From the NCBI RefSeq assembly GCF_021484805.1, contig NZ_CP090557.1:2244001-2308000 (forward strand): a stretch of DNA of 64,000 nucleotides. The letters run 5' to 3'. Positions 44,360 to 53,889 of this stretch are shown one piece after another (within the stretch, counting starts at the first letter, position 1; every line of letters starts with the position of its first letter). Origin of the DNA: Tellurirhabdus bombi (GTDB taxonomy: Bacteria; Bacteroidota; Bacteroidia; Cytophagales; Spirosomataceae). Both the position numbers and the translations under genes were made by a program. The notes under the pieces are model-generated. The model was not told the origin of the DNA. It searched no databases and saw only the letters and a list, made by a program, of their open reading frames with translations.

Positions 44360-45136
44360 TTAAGAGGCCTTTAACCACATTTGCTCTTGTTCGCGCTCCT
44401 GCCATTTCCGGAGCCAGAACCGGTATTTCTTCCGACCGTAGTCAATAAACTCCGGTATGGCCGTGGCATCGACCGCAAAAAGGCGATTAGGTTCCTGTTT
44501 CTGAATCCCAACCAGTACAAAGCGAAAATGACGCGTCTGGCTCCATTCGCCACGTTGATTTCCCCGGCCTTCCGCAAAACGCAGCGCGTCAAGATAGTAA
44601 GCTGCCTGACGGTCATAATCATAATCATAGCAGCTTTGCAAAAACTGGCTCTGGCTCTGTGCCGAAGTCGTTTTAAAGTCAATGATCAGTGCATTTTGTC
44701 GCTGAGCGCTTGTATAAACGACATCCAGACGAGCCTTGCACGCCACTTCGGTCATTGGCTCCGTAAACAAAACAATCCGGTTGCGTTGCGCGGTGCCTTG
44801 AATCGCATTTTGTTGCGCTCCATTTTGCTCGGCCAGTTGAAGGTAGCGCTTGCAAAACGAATCGCGGCGTAGCAGTGGCATTAAGGGCTCTAGCTCGGCC
44901 GTTTTACTAAATGCCATATCCGGTAACAATTGTTGAATAACGCTGCCCACCGACTCAGGACCGACCAGATGATGGCGAAAAGCCCGGCCAACGCTTTGGC
45001 GGTCCGTACTTTCCCGAACGGCATTCGAGTTATTGGCGGCAAAACGCGCCGAAGGAGCCGTTCCCCGGCCCAGATATTCTTCCTGTAAGCGTGTCAAATC
45101 AGAATTTGACACGCGCGGGATGCTGCAATAATCCAT
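44360..45136 (-). CDS. PD-(D/E)XK nuclease-like protein, exonuclease VIII/RecE-type
   Basis: 258 residues. The nuclease core is seen: CKARLDVVY with D138, then LIIDFKTT with D153 and K155, and the distal Q-x-x-Y in DRQAAYYLDAL (Q177, Y180). This order and spacing fit the RecE/DUF3799-type exonuclease domain of phages and prophages. Such enzymes chew one strand from dsDNA ends for recombination. Gene order downstream of an unknown 218-residue gene recalls exonuclease/annealing pairs, but the neighbour is not an obvious RecT. Confidence 0.7.
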   Translation of the reverse strand: MDYCSIPRVSNSDLTRLQEEYLGRGTAPSARFAANNSNAVRESTDRQSVGRAFRHHLVGPESVGSVIQQLLPDMAFSKTAELEPLMPLLRRDSFCKRYLQLAEQNGAQQNAIQGTAQRNRIVLFTEPMTEVACKARLDVVYTSAQRQNALIIDFKTTSAQSQSQFLQSCYDYDYDRQAAYYLDALRFAEGRGNQRGEWSQTRHFRFVLVGIQKQEPNRLFAVDATAIPEFIDYGRKKYRFWLRKWQEREQEQMWLKAS

Positions 45137-45148
45137 AGGTTGCTGGTG

Positions 45149-45805
45149 TTAAGCCCGGCCAACGCTGGCTAATTCCTGTTCCGTGAGGTTGGCAAAAGGG
45201 TTGTAATAATTGTAAGCCGTTTTGACGTTCGCCATATCCGTTAGGGTTTCTTGGCGGAAAATCCTGTTGCTTTCGGCAAATGCCTTCAGCGTTTTGGTTT
45301 GTTCTGGCTCGGCCAGTTTATAGCTAAATGTCGAGATGTAGTAAACACCCTTAGGCTGAATTTTGGTATTCTCTTTCTTTTCCGCTTCCGCCGTGATAAC
45401 TACATCCGCTAGCGTCAGGTCGTCGTAGAAGAGCGGCTCGATTAGGCGAAAAATATTATCGACTGAATAGCCGTGAAATAAAATAGCTGAAAGGCAGGCC
45501 TTATCGTCAATAAAAAAAATTTCGGCCCAGTTCTTCGTTCCCATGTTCAGGATGTTATCCGAAAAAATTCGCCAGGCAATCGGCTGAAAAGTCAGCGTAC
45601 GGCCTAATTTCTCGGTTCCGTTGATGTTGAAAACCCCTTCTTTAGCATCGAAACGATACTGGCGGGGATGCCCTTCCAGGTATTTATAGCGGGCAGTTGA
45701 CGGGATATTCACGAGCTGTTCCATAGTTTCCTGAACTTTCTGATATACTTTAAGTTCCAAACCGCTTTGATTTCCGGCTGATGTGTTGTTTTTTTGTATG
45801 TTCAT
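45149..45805 (-). CDS. Unknown 218-residue protein, partner gene of the PD-(D/E)XK nuclease
   Basis: No family recognised. ATG at 45805 is the clear start. Mixed alpha/beta sequence with ILFHGYSVDNIFRLI and an acidic patch; no TM or signal. It ends 12 bp before the nuclease gene, so they should be co-expressed. In phages the gene before an exonuclease is often a single-strand annealing protein; I see no RecT, Erf or Rad52 signature, so this is only a hypothesis. Confidence 0.6.
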   Translation of the reverse strand: MNIQKNNTSAGNQSGLELKVYQKVQETMEQLVNIPSTARYKYLEGHPRQYRFDAKEGVFNINGTEKLGRTLTFQPIAWRIFSDNILNMGTKNWAEIFFIDDKACLSAILFHGYSVDNIFRLIEPLFYDDLTLADVVITAEAEKKENTKIQPKGVYYISTFSYKLAEPEQTKTLKAFAESNRIFRQETLTDMANVKTAYNYYNPFANLTEQELASVGRA

Positions 45806-45886
45806 TAGTATTTGTTGTTTACTGTTCGGACAGGGGGCGGCTTTGCAGCCCCTTTTGCCTTTTATAAGGGCTTGATCGAACTATTA

Positions 45887-45910
45887 AAAATACATACTTT
45901 TGTGTAAAAA
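45887..45910. promoter_or_regulatory. Regulator operator copy 1
   Basis: TACATA-CTTT-TGTGTA within a 24-bp segment that matches the copy at 46046-46069 except for two positions. Upstream of the minus-strand unknown/nuclease operon (82 bp from its ATG). Confidence 0.6.
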
Positions 45911-46045
45911 TCCTAGCGGTTTTTACGAAGTTTTCAGTCAGACTAAGCCAGATCTTAGCGAACGGGAAATAACGAAAAAATGCCTGTAAAAAGGCCCTAA
46001 AGCGGCTAATTTCGGCATTCATTAAGCTCTCTTAGTCGCTTGCAT

Positions 46046-46069
46046 AAAATACATAGTTTTATGTAAAAA
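46046..46069. promoter_or_regulatory. Regulator operator copy 2 (perfect palindrome)
   Basis: Contains the perfect palindrome TACATA-GTTT-TATGTA, 14 bp before the HTH gene. Likely autoregulatory site for the divergent HTH protein. Confidence 0.65.
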
Positions 46070-46082
46070 AGGTTGCCTGCTT

Positions 46083-46451
46083 ATGGAAATTGGAGACCGG
46101 CTGCAACAGTTGATCGAAATGCTGGATGTGAGCGTGCTGGAATTTGCCCGGCAACTCGGTGAGAAGCGTGGCGAGAAAGTGTATCACATTTTGCATGGCC
46201 GATTAAAACCACGATACGAGACATTACAGAAAATTCTGGTAGCCTACCCGCAGGTGAATGCCGATTGGTTATTACGCGGAGAAGGCATGATGTTTCGCAC
46301 ACTGCCGCAGACCCCTTCGGCAGCTATTACCCTCGACGAGCGTTTACGCAACATGGAATTCCTTCTTTTTCAGCTTAATGAGCGCGTTGCTTTACTACAG
46401 CAGACGAATGACCTGCTGCGCCAGGAATTAGAGGCGCGGCGGCGAAAATAA
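46083..46451 (+). CDS. Phage-repressor-like HTH transcriptional regulator
   Basis: 122 residues. An HTH_3/Cro-CI-like domain (about 5-65: LEFARQLGEKRGEKVYHILHG and NADWLLRGEG) is followed by a coiled coil (about 85-118) that would dimerise it. The NADWLLRGEG phrase is typical of phage-type CI repressors. It is divergent from the nuclease operon and has an operator 14 bp upstream of its start, so autoregulation plus control of the operon is likely. Confidence 0.85.
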   Translation: MEIGDRLQQLIEMLDVSVLEFARQLGEKRGEKVYHILHGRLKPRYETLQKILVAYPQVNADWLLRGEGMMFRTLPQTPSAAITLDERLRNMEFLLFQLNERVALLQQTNDLLRQELEARRRK

Positions 46452-46559
46452 GCGAGGTAACGGCACAATCTAGAGCGAGGCAAAACTCGTAAATAGATTA
46501 TTGGTAATATTCGGTTTTAATTACTTAGTATTAGACTTTATAGGCTATCTATTCACACT

Positions 46560-47294
46560 ATGTTTTCATTTTTTACCCGGAAAAAACAGCCTGCACTGAC
46601 TGATTATGGCTTTGTAGGCGTTGATATGCATTCACACTTGATCCCGGGAATTGACGATGGCGTACCTGATATGGAAACAGCCCTGGAAGCGCTGACTCAG
46701 TTACAGAATCTGGGCTATCGAAAAGTAGTCACGACGCCACACGTCATTCAGGACATGTACCCAAATACCTCGGCGGTTATTCGCCAAGGCGTTGCCGAAG
46801 TCCAGGCGGCGGCTAAAGAACACGGCCTGACTATTGAAATTGAGGCTGCTGCGGAGTATTTGCTGGATGAGTATTTTATGGCGCTGCTGCATAAAGGCGA
46901 CTTACTAACCTTTGGCTCCAATTACTTACTCTTTGAGCTTTCGTTCGCCGTTCCTCCGCTAAACCTCGAAGACCTGGTTTTCCAGATGATGACGCGGGGC
47001 TACCGGCCCATTCTGGCGCATCCCGAGCGCTACTCGTATCTGAAAGACCATCCCGAACGCATCAAGAACCTGCGCGATCAGGGTTGCCTGCTCCAACTGA
47101 ATATTTTATCGCTCTATGGCCAGTACGGTTCGCGGGCGCAGCAACAGGCGCGTTATTTCCTCGAACATGGGATGATTGATTTTCTGGGAACGGACATGCA
47201 CCGGGTGCGCGATGCGGAGAAAATGAAGCAGTTAATTTCGGCAAAAGAATCTGCTATTATGGGCGGAAAAACATTTCTAAACGCTTCTTTGTGA
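46560..47294 (+). CDS. PHP-family capsular polysaccharide tyrosine phosphatase (CpsB/YwqE-like)
   Basis: 244 residues. PHP metal ligands are present: DMHSHLIPGIDDG (H24, H26, D32), VTTPHV, LAHPERY and LGTDMHR. This is the manganese-dependent tyrosine phosphatase family that acts on BY-kinases and sugar transferases in capsule loci. No BY-kinase is in the window. It opens the plus-strand capsule genes. Confidence 0.9.
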   Translation: MFSFFTRKKQPALTDYGFVGVDMHSHLIPGIDDGVPDMETALEALTQLQNLGYRKVVTTPHVIQDMYPNTSAVIRQGVAEVQAAAKEHGLTIEIEAAAEYLLDEYFMALLHKGDLLTFGSNYLLFELSFAVPPLNLEDLVFQMMTRGYRPILAHPERYSYLKDHPERIKNLRDQGCLLQLNILSLYGQYGSRAQQQARYFLEHGMIDFLGTDMHRVRDAEKMKQLISAKESAIMGGKTFLNASL

Positions 47295-47707
47295 TCTCTA
47301 AGAACTCTTTTTCTATCTTATTTTTGTCTGATAATTAGCGTTATTTTTTTCTGCTGATCTTAGAATAATCAGGTATCTACGCACAAAAGAAACAAGAAAT
47401 AATATCCTTTTTCTGCAAAAAAACCAGAGGAAGAGGGTTTCTATTAAGCTGTCTTATAGACACTTAAAAGGATTGTTACGCAATTGATTATTTGTTGGAT
47501 TTTTAAAAGAAAATGCTGACCAGTCAGTAAAATAGTGCAAAAACTGTTTCCAAACTCATTTTCAATGCCTATGTTTAACTGATTATTCTAAGAAACTGTT
47601 GCCAAAAAATAGTCTACTTTTTGATTTCGGTTACATAGCAAAAATCCTAAACGTTGATAGTCGTCAGTGATTAGTTATGGGTATCTACTAAACAACCAAC
47701 TTATTTT
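47295..47707. other. 413-bp AT-rich gap upstream of ugd
   Basis: No gene or clear promoter box with good spacing. It is about 65-70% AT with several poly-A/T runs and precedes ugd, so it should contain the ugd-gmd promoter. I see no repeat or strong hairpin. Confidence 0.4.
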
Positions 47708-49039
47708 ATGAAGATTGCAGTAGTAGGTACCGGTTACGTGGGTCTTGTAACCGGTACTTGTTTTGCCGAAACTGGTAATCAGGTAATTTGCGTCGATATT
47801 GACAGCCGGAAAGTCGAAAAGCTTAATAACGGCATCATTCCCATCTACGAACCAGGTCTGGATGTGTTGTTTAACCGTAACACGGCGGAAGGCCGCCTGA
47901 AATTCACGACCAATCTGGCCGAGGGCATCGAAGGAGCGGAGGTCATTTTTCTGGCCTTGCCGACACCTCCGGGGGAAGATGGCTCAGCGGATTTGAAATA
48001 CATCTTGAAAGTAGCCGGCGATCTGGGTCAATTGTTAAAAGAATACGCCGTTGTTATTGATAAGAGCACGGTTCCGGTGGGAACCGCCGAAAAAGTAGCC
48101 GAATACATTTCCCTCAGTGCGCAGGTAGACTTCGACGTAGTATCCAATCCCGAATTTTTGCGCGAAGGCGTTGCCGTTGAAGACTTCATGAAGCCGGACC
48201 GCGTAGTGATCGGCACCCGGTCGGAGCGGGCCAAAGCCGTGATGAACAAACTCTACGCGCCGCTGGTACGCCAAGGAAACCCCATTATTTTCATGGACGA
48301 ACGCTCGGCAGAGATGACCAAATACGCGGCCAACGCGTTTCTGGCAACCAAGATTACGTTCATGAACGAAATTGCCAACCTTTGCGAAAAAGTGGGCGCT
48401 AATGTCGATGACATTCGTCGAGGCATTGGAACCGATAGCCGGATTGGAAAGCGCTTTCTGTTTGCGGGCATAGGCTACGGTGGAAGCTGTTTTCCGAAAG
48501 ATGTTCAGGCGCTGGCTAAAACCGCCCAGGAATACGACTACGATTTCCGCCTGCTGAATTCCGTCATGGCGGTTAATAGTGACCAGAAAACGAAGCTACT
48601 GCCGCTGATCAAAGCCCATTTTGGCGGTGATCTGAAAGGGAAAATCCTCGCCATATGGGGCTTGGCGTTTAAACCCTATACCGACGACATACGTGAAGCA
48701 CCTGCCCTCGAAAACATCCGGGCACTGCTGGCCGAAGGAGCTAAAATCACCGTTTACGATCCAGAAGCAATGGATAACGTGCGGAACATTTTAGGCAACC
48801 AGATCACATATGCACACACCTCCTATGCCGCCCTGGACGATGCCGACGCCCTGGTGATTATGACCGAGTGGCCCCTGTTCCGCACGCCCGATTTTGGCAA
48901 AATGAATCTGCTCTTAAAGAATAAAGTCATTTTTGATGGCCGAAACGTCTACGAATTAGACCAGATTAAAGAACAAGGATATACCTATTACAGCATTGGC
49001 CGCGAGGCAATTGGAGAAGAAATAAAACAAACCATTTAA
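47708..49039 (+). CDS. ugd: UDP-glucose 6-dehydrogenase
   Basis: 443 residues. NAD-binding VVGTGYVG (5-12), a UDP-binding [16 protein letters not shown] region, and the catalytic Cys in [11 protein letters not shown] (C261). It oxidises UDP-glucose twice to UDP-glucuronate for capsule or exopolysaccharide. Its stop overlaps the gmd start (TAATG). Confidence 0.95.
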   Translation: MKIAVVGTGYVGLVTGTCFAETGNQVICVDIDSRKVEKLNNGIIPIYEPGLDVLFNRNTAEGRLKFTTNLAEGIEGAEVIFLALPTPPGEDGSADLKYILKVAGDLGQLLKEYAVVIDKSTVPVGTAEKVAEYISLSAQVDFDVVSNPEFLREGVAVEDFMKPDRVVIGTRSERAKAVMNKLYAPLVRQGNPIIFMDERSAEMTKYAANAFLATKITFMNEIANLCEKVGANVDDIRRGIGTDSRIGKRFLFAGIGYGGSCFPKDVQALAKTAQEYDYDFRLLNSVMAVNSDQKTKLLPLIKAHFGGDLKGKILAIWGLAFKPYTDDIREAPALENIRALLAEGAKITVYDPEAMDNVRNILGNQITYAHTSYAALDDADALVIMTEWPLFRTPDFGKMNLLLKNKVIFDGRNVYELDQIKEQGYTYYSIGREAIGEEIKQTI

Positions 49040-50151
49040 TGAAAAAAGCACTGATTACCGGTACTACCGGCCAGGATGGCGCGTATCTGACCGAGTTATT
49101 ATTGGAAAAAGGCTACGAAGTGCACGGCATCAAACGCCGGAGCTCCTTGTTCAATACCCAGCGGATTGATCACCTCTACGAAGATCCGCACGAAAAAAAC
49201 GTACGGCTTAAATTGCATTACGGGGATTTATCCGACTCGACCAACATCATCCGGATTATCCAGGAAGTACAGCCCGACGAAATTTATAACCTCGGGGCTA
49301 TGTCGCATGTGCGGGTAAGCTTCGATGAGCCTGAATACACGGCCCAAGTCGATGGAATTGGAACGCTACGGATTCTGGAAGCCGTTCGGCTATTAGGTCT
49401 GACCGAAAAAACCCGGATTTATCAGGCATCCACGTCGGAGTTATACGGCGGGGTACAGGGACACGCGCAGTCCGAAGAAACGCCATTTTACCCGCGTTCT
49501 CCTTATGCCGTGGCAAAATTATACGGCTACTGGATTACGGTAAACTACCGCGAAGCCTACAACATGTACGCCTGCAACGGTATCCTTTTTAACCACGAAT
49601 CACCGCTACGGGGCGAAACCTTTGTAACGCGTAAGATTACTCGGGCAGTAGCGCGGATCGGTTTAGGCTTACAGGACAAAGTATACCTGGGGAACATCGA
49701 TTCTCTGCGCGACTGGGGCCACGCTAAAGACTATGTCGAAGCGATGTGGCTGATCCTCCAGCAGGAAAAACCCGAAGATTTTGTGATTGCTACGGGCATT
49801 ACAACCAGCATTCGGGATTTTGTACGCCTGGCTTTTGCCGAAATCGGCGTTGAGTTAGCTTTCGAAGGGGAAGGCGTTCATGAAAGAGCGATTGTGGTAA
49901 GTGCCAGCAATCCAGATTATCCGGTTGAAATTGGCAAGGAAGTGCTTTGCATTGATGAGCGTTATTTCCGCCCGACGGAAGTGGACCTCTTGCTGGGCGA
50001 TCCAACGAAAGCCATGACTAAGCTGGGCTGGAAACCAAAATACGATCTGCAAGCCCTGGTGAAAGACATGGTTTCTGCCGACGTAGCCCTTTTCCGTCGT
50101 GACCAGCTTCTGGTTGAAGGCGGCCACCAGGTATTGAATTATTTCGAGTAG
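49039..50151 (+). CDS. gmd: GDP-mannose 4,6-dehydratase
   Basis: 370 residues. Starts with [20 protein letters not shown] (NADP loop). [22 protein letters not shown] and STSELYGG (catalytic T/S-E) are present, with Y-x-x-x-K in [10 protein letters not shown]. It makes GDP-4-keto-6-deoxymannose. No fucose synthase (fcl) or rhamnose reductase gene is next to it; the product may be fucose, rhamnose or perosamine depending on genes elsewhere. Coupled to ugd. Confidence 0.95.
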   Translation: MKKALITGTTGQDGAYLTELLLEKGYEVHGIKRRSSLFNTQRIDHLYEDPHEKNVRLKLHYGDLSDSTNIIRIIQEVQPDEIYNLGAMSHVRVSFDEPEYTAQVDGIGTLRILEAVRLLGLTEKTRIYQASTSELYGGVQGHAQSEETPFYPRSPYAVAKLYGYWITVNYREAYNMYACNGILFNHESPLRGETFVTRKITRAVARIGLGLQDKVYLGNIDSLRDWGHAKDYVEAMWLILQQEKPEDFVIATGITTSIRDFVRLAFAEIGVELAFEGEGVHERAIVVSASNPDYPVEIGKEVLCIDERYFRPTEVDLLLGDPTKAMTKLGWKPKYDLQALVKDMVSADVALFRRDQLLVEGGHQVLNYFE

Positions 50152-50178
50152 GTTGGTATTATCCCAATTCTTATTTTT

Positions 50179-50228
50179 ACCTCTGTCTTACGAAGTGCCA
50201 ACTTTAGTAGGGCAGAGGTTTTAATTTC
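50179..50228 (+). terminator. Terminator-like hairpin after gmd
   Basis: ACCTCTGTCTTAC / GTAGGGCAGAGGT stem (13 bp, G-U pairs), then TTTTAATTT. It separates gmd from wzi. Confidence 0.6.
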
Positions 50229-50241
50229 TCAACGGAACACC

Positions 50242-51687
50242 ATGCGCCCCAGCATTCTTTTTGTCCTTATTCTTCTCAGTGTCAATACCCTTTTCGCGCA
50301 AAGTAACACTCATTTTACGTCCAGTTATTCAGCGGAAGTAGGTGCTTTTGTGTCTTCCAGTAAGCGCATGCCGTTCTGGTTGCGGGCCAATCAATACGGC
50401 ATTGTTCCCTTAACAGCTCCGGTTGGTACTTTACGATTAGGAACCCAAGGCGAATGGCGGCCCGACAGCTCCGCCCAACACAACAGATGGTTTGTGAAAT
50501 ATGGAGCCTATGCCGTGGGGAATGTAGCGCAGAAAAGCCAGGTATTGTTGCCAGAGGCATATGCTATGGCGGGAATTGGAAAGTTTTATGCCTATGCGGG
50601 CAGAAGGCGAGAGATTATTGGGCTGGGCGATTCAACGCTTTCTTCAGGTTTTTACTCCTGGTCGCAGAACGCCATGCCGATTACCAAAGTGCAAATTGGA
50701 ACGAATGGATTTGTGCCTTTAGGGTTTACAAAAGGGATTATCTCCGTTAATTTTTTATATGCGCATGGCTGGTTTCCGAATACGGATTCTGTGCAGGGTT
50801 CTTTTTTGCATCAGAAGACATTATTCGGGCGAATTGGCAAACCTAATTGGAAAGTAAGATTATACGGAGGTGTTGTACACAATGTGCAGTGGGGAGGCCG
50901 CTCAAATTACGTTAGAAGAGAGTGGACAATGAATGGAAGCGGAAAATTTGCTTCTTCATTTCAGGATTATTTACGATTAGTAGTAGCTAAGACACCTGGA
51001 GGAGAAGGATACTCTTCTGTCGATTCACTAAATCAAATAGGCAATCATCTAGGGTCACTTGATTTTGGGATTGATGTTGATTTAAAAGGCTGGAATGTAT
51101 TAGTCTATCATCAACATCCTTTTGAAGATAAATCAGGACTGGTTTTTCTTAATTTCCCAGATGGTTTATATGGCTTGAGAAGTAAGAATACGAAGATGAC
51201 GCCTATCCGTACATTTAGAGTACGTCAAGTTACATTTGAGTATTTGACCACAATGAATCGTCTCAATAGCGTACCCGGAAAATATGAGGGCGATGAATAC
51301 TTTAACCATGGCCAGTATATTGATGGTTGGGCAAGAGGGCAACGCGTAATCGGTACGCCGTTTATCTCTCGTTGGAACGATACACGCCAGGATCTCTATG
51401 GCTCTAGGCAAGACCGCATGATTAGCAATAATACAATTAAAGTGTATCACGCGGCTTTGATGGGTGAATTTTCCTCTGGAATTTCGCTGGACATGCGTTT
51501 GTCAGTTAGTGAGAATTTTGGCTATTTTCGAGGTGGAAAAAGAGACCAATTTTCAGGCGTAATCCGTACGGGTATCCCTATTGCTTTTCTAGGTGGTTCT
51601 GAAGTGCAAGCCGCTGTTTCGCTTGATAAAGGTGGCCTATTTCACGATGCCTTGGGAGGCTATATAGGACTTCGAAAAGTATGGTAA
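50242..51687 (+). CDS. Capsule assembly Wzi-family outer-membrane protein
   Basis: 481 residues. Signal peptide ending at about residue 19 (FAQ). The mature sequence is a beta barrel with the family's start S-S-S-K-R-M-P-F-W-L-R-A-N-Q-Y-G and many Y/W/F-rich strands. Wzi attaches capsule polysaccharide to the cell surface. It closes the plus-strand capsule genes and faces the glycosyltransferase cluster. Confidence 0.85.
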   Translation: MRPSILFVLILLSVNTLFAQSNTHFTSSYSAEVGAFVSSSKRMPFWLRANQYGIVPLTAPVGTLRLGTQGEWRPDSSAQHNRWFVKYGAYAVGNVAQKSQVLLPEAYAMAGIGKFYAYAGRRREIIGLGDSTLSSGFYSWSQNAMPITKVQIGTNGFVPLGFTKGIISVNFLYAHGWFPNTDSVQGSFLHQKTLFGRIGKPNWKVRLYGGVVHNVQWGGRSNYVRREWTMNGSGKFASSFQDYLRLVVAKTPGGEGYSSVDSLNQIGNHLGSLDFGIDVDLKGWNVLVYHQHPFEDKSGLVFLNFPDGLYGLRSKNTKMTPIRTFRVRQVTFEYLTTMNRLNSVPGKYEGDEYFNHGQYIDGWARGQRVIGTPFISRWNDTRQDLYGSRQDRMISNNTIKVYHAALMGEFSSGISLDMRLSVSENFGYFRGGKRDQFSGVIRTGIPIAFLGGSEVQAAVSLDKGGLFHDALGGYIGLRKVW

Positions 51688-51717
51688 TAACTAAACTTAA
51701 CGGGATAATGAGTCTTA

Positions 51718-51746
51718 CCATTGCTGCTATCAGTTAGTAGCAATGG
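51718..51746. terminator. Hairpin between convergent wzi and glycosyltransferase genes
   Basis: CCATTGCTGCTA / TAGTAGCAATGG, 12-bp stem with one G-U and a 5-nt loop, without a T-run. It overlaps the stop codon of the minus-strand gene. Confidence 0.35.
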
Positions 51747-52983
51747 CTTCAACCAATCGGTTGGCCGCTGGCTCAATAGCAAAGTAAGATTCATACGTTG
51801 CTCGCGCCTGTCTGCCCATAACAAGTTCTTCTGTTTTAGCGAGGTTTAACCAGTTATCTAACAATTGAGTGGTGCCTACCTGCGTATCTGGCTGCACAAT
51901 TCCCCCCTTGAAAGAATCGATCTCGCGCCATATATTTATCTGGTCAGAAATCAAGACGGGTTTGCCACAAGCCAATGCTTCTACAACCGAAATGCCAAAG
52001 TTCTCCTGATGACTGGGTAAAACAAAGGCTTCACACCCATAGAAAGCGCTCCATTTATCATCCCCGGTAAGCATCCCCGGAAAAAATACCTTGTCGCTAA
52101 TTTGTGGATTGCTATTAACTAGATCCTGTAATTTCTGACCGTAGGGAGTCTCCTTACCGGGACCAGCAATAACAAGTCTTGGGAAAGAATTATGAGTATC
52201 TGTTGAGACTTTTGCATCAGAAATAGAACTTAGTTTTGTAGTTTTCTCAACTACATCCGCATAAGCATTGATAAGTAGATCTACCCCTTTTTTGTCGTGA
52301 AGCCGGCTAAGAAACAAGAAATAAGGCTGTCCTCGCAAAACAGGTAGTTTATTCAAAAAAGCTTCCAATAAGGCAGGTGTGCAGAGCTTAGGCTCAGGTA
52401 CTCCGTAGCCAACATTAATTTCCTTCTTAGGGTGATAGGGGTTAAAGGTCGTCCGAGCCAGACGTAATTCCTCTTCGCACGTGAAGAACAAACCATCCGC
52501 CTGGTTTACAACGCGTGCTTCAATGAGCTTCCAATAAACCCAGTTGCGAATAGCTTTTAATTTTCGGCCTGGTGCACGCTGGAAATAAGGATCAAGCATG
52601 CCGTGCGGCATGACAAAAAGCTTAGGCATTTTGCTTTTTTCCTGTTGATTTCTTTTGGACTGTCTACGAAAGGTCTGAACGGCTTTCTGGGTAGCATAAC
52701 TGTGATACTGCCATAAGCCATGTACAATGACAGCATCAAAGCGCCCTAGATTGTCGAGAAGCCAAGGGGCTAACTTAGGACTATGGTTCCAGGGTTTTTT
52801 ACTAGGCCCAAGCTTATGAATGGGAAATGCATCCTTGATCGGGAAGGCAACAGAAGGGTCATCTAGGCTCACAACTTCGTTTTGAATGCCTACTTCTTTT
52901 AGAGCAGAAATAGAGTTCCGAATGCCCTGGCATGGCCCGCCTGTGGATGGGTCCATGCTTGCGATAACACGTAAAATATTCAT
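51730..52983 (-). CDS. GT4-family glycosyltransferase (paralogue of the one at 56600)
   Basis: 417 residues of GT-B fold. N-terminus MNILRVIASMDPSTGGPCQG; C-terminal E-x7-E region HQENFGISVVEALACGKPVL. The same FDAVIVHGLWQYHSYA and PHGMLDPYFQRAPGRKLKA phrases appear in the gene at 56600, which is roughly half identical. Probably transfers a hexose in polysaccharide assembly. Last gene of the minus-strand cluster, separated from it by the zinc-ribbon ORF. Confidence 0.9.
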   Translation of the reverse strand: MNILRVIASMDPSTGGPCQGIRNSISALKEVGIQNEVVSLDDPSVAFPIKDAFPIHKLGPSKKPWNHSPKLAPWLLDNLGRFDAVIVHGLWQYHSYATQKAVQTFRRQSKRNQQEKSKMPKLFVMPHGMLDPYFQRAPGRKLKAIRNWVYWKLIEARVVNQADGLFFTCEEELRLARTTFNPYHPKKEINVGYGVPEPKLCTPALLEAFLNKLPVLRGQPYFLFLSRLHDKKGVDLLINAYADVVEKTTKLSSISDAKVSTDTHNSFPRLVIAGPGKETPYGQKLQDLVNSNPQISDKVFFPGMLTGDDKWSAFYGCEAFVLPSHQENFGISVVEALACGKPVLISDQINIWREIDSFKGGIVQPDTQVGTTQLLDNWLNLAKTEELVMGRQARATYESYFAIEPAANRLVEAIATN

Positions 52984-53527
52984 GAAGGATAGTGTTCCGC
53001 TGAGTGGTACTACCTAATAAAAGGCAACTTGTAAGTAACTGGCACCTTACTCAGCCTTATTTAAGGTTGTATTATAGGAATAAAAATATAACTATTTTAT
53101 TATCTACCAAATGATTACAAAGCTATTTTTTAAACCTGTAGAAAAAATTTCATAGATATAAATTTGCATAAACACTTATATATTAAAGAGTTATTATCTG
53201 ATTATGACCGAAAAAATCCTTTCTCAGATATATATTTTAGTAGCTTGATTGTAAAAGTATAATAGTAAAAAATTAAGCTGATTCTAATCGATTTCTAATT
53301 CTTCGTTCAAATCTTTATATCTGACATATGTTGTATGAGCTACTCTTGTAAGAATACCCTGTAATAACTACGTGTATTTTTGACAGGAGCAACTAAGTAT
53401 ATTTAACTAATATTAATAAGTTTTTAATAAATTATATGTGGCAAAATGACTTATTTCGTATGATCAAAAAGCGGAAAAATTATTTGCTGATTCTTTTCGC
53501 TGTCATCTTAAGAATATCGCGCTTCAT
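52984..53527. other. 544-bp AT-rich intergenic region
   Basis: No ORF of note. About 70% AT, rich in poly-A/T, bounded by the divergent glycosyltransferase and a zinc-ribbon gene. It must hold promoters for both. No clear consensus or repeat is seen. The composition is unlike the flanking genes. Confidence 0.4.
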
Positions 53528-53881
53528 ATGCTGAATGTAAGTCTTGTTACTAGAAATCCTGACCAAGAAAGAGGGTTTAAGCAATGCCCAAGCTGCCGTA
53601 AACAAGTAGCTTCTAATGAGTTAGCGAATTTTATTTACTGTGAACAGGGCGTTATTCGAGCCGGTATATATCAAATAGAAAAGTACCCCTACAAAATCAG
53701 CGAATCGGAAGACCAATGGTATTCGAATGAGCATGTCCATTATATTGATGGTGCAATCAAATTGATAAAGCCAACTCATCTAAGTAGCACCTGGTCTAAA
53801 ATTATGTCGTTCTGGGGCATATCAACGCCTAAAGAGGGACAATTGTGTAGAGAATGCGCTAAAAAGTACGGAAGTATATAG
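53528..53881 (+). CDS. Small zinc-ribbon-like protein of unknown function
   Basis: 117 residues. Cys pairs CPSC (about 22-25) and CREC (about 109-112) could form one zinc site across the chain. The middle has IYCEQGVIRAGIYQIEKYPY. It is the only plus-strand gene inside the minus-strand glycosyltransferase run, and its stop lies 9 bp from the next convergent gene. No homologue is recognised. It may be an accessory or recently acquired gene. Confidence 0.6.
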   Translation: MLNVSLVTRNPDQERGFKQCPSCRKQVASNELANFIYCEQGVIRAGIYQIEKYPYKISESEDQWYSNEHVHYIDGAIKLIKPTHLSSTWSKIMSFWGISTPKEGQLCRECAKKYGSI

Positions 53882-53889
53882 TAAGCTGG

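Noticed and set aside
45149-45805. Calling the 218-residue protein RecT
   Set aside because: Gene order hints at it but no RecT, Erf or Rad52 motif is seen.
45819-46022. 67-codon minus-strand frame between nuclease operon and HTH gene
   Set aside because: It contains operator copy 1, has no family signal and lies where a promoter is needed.
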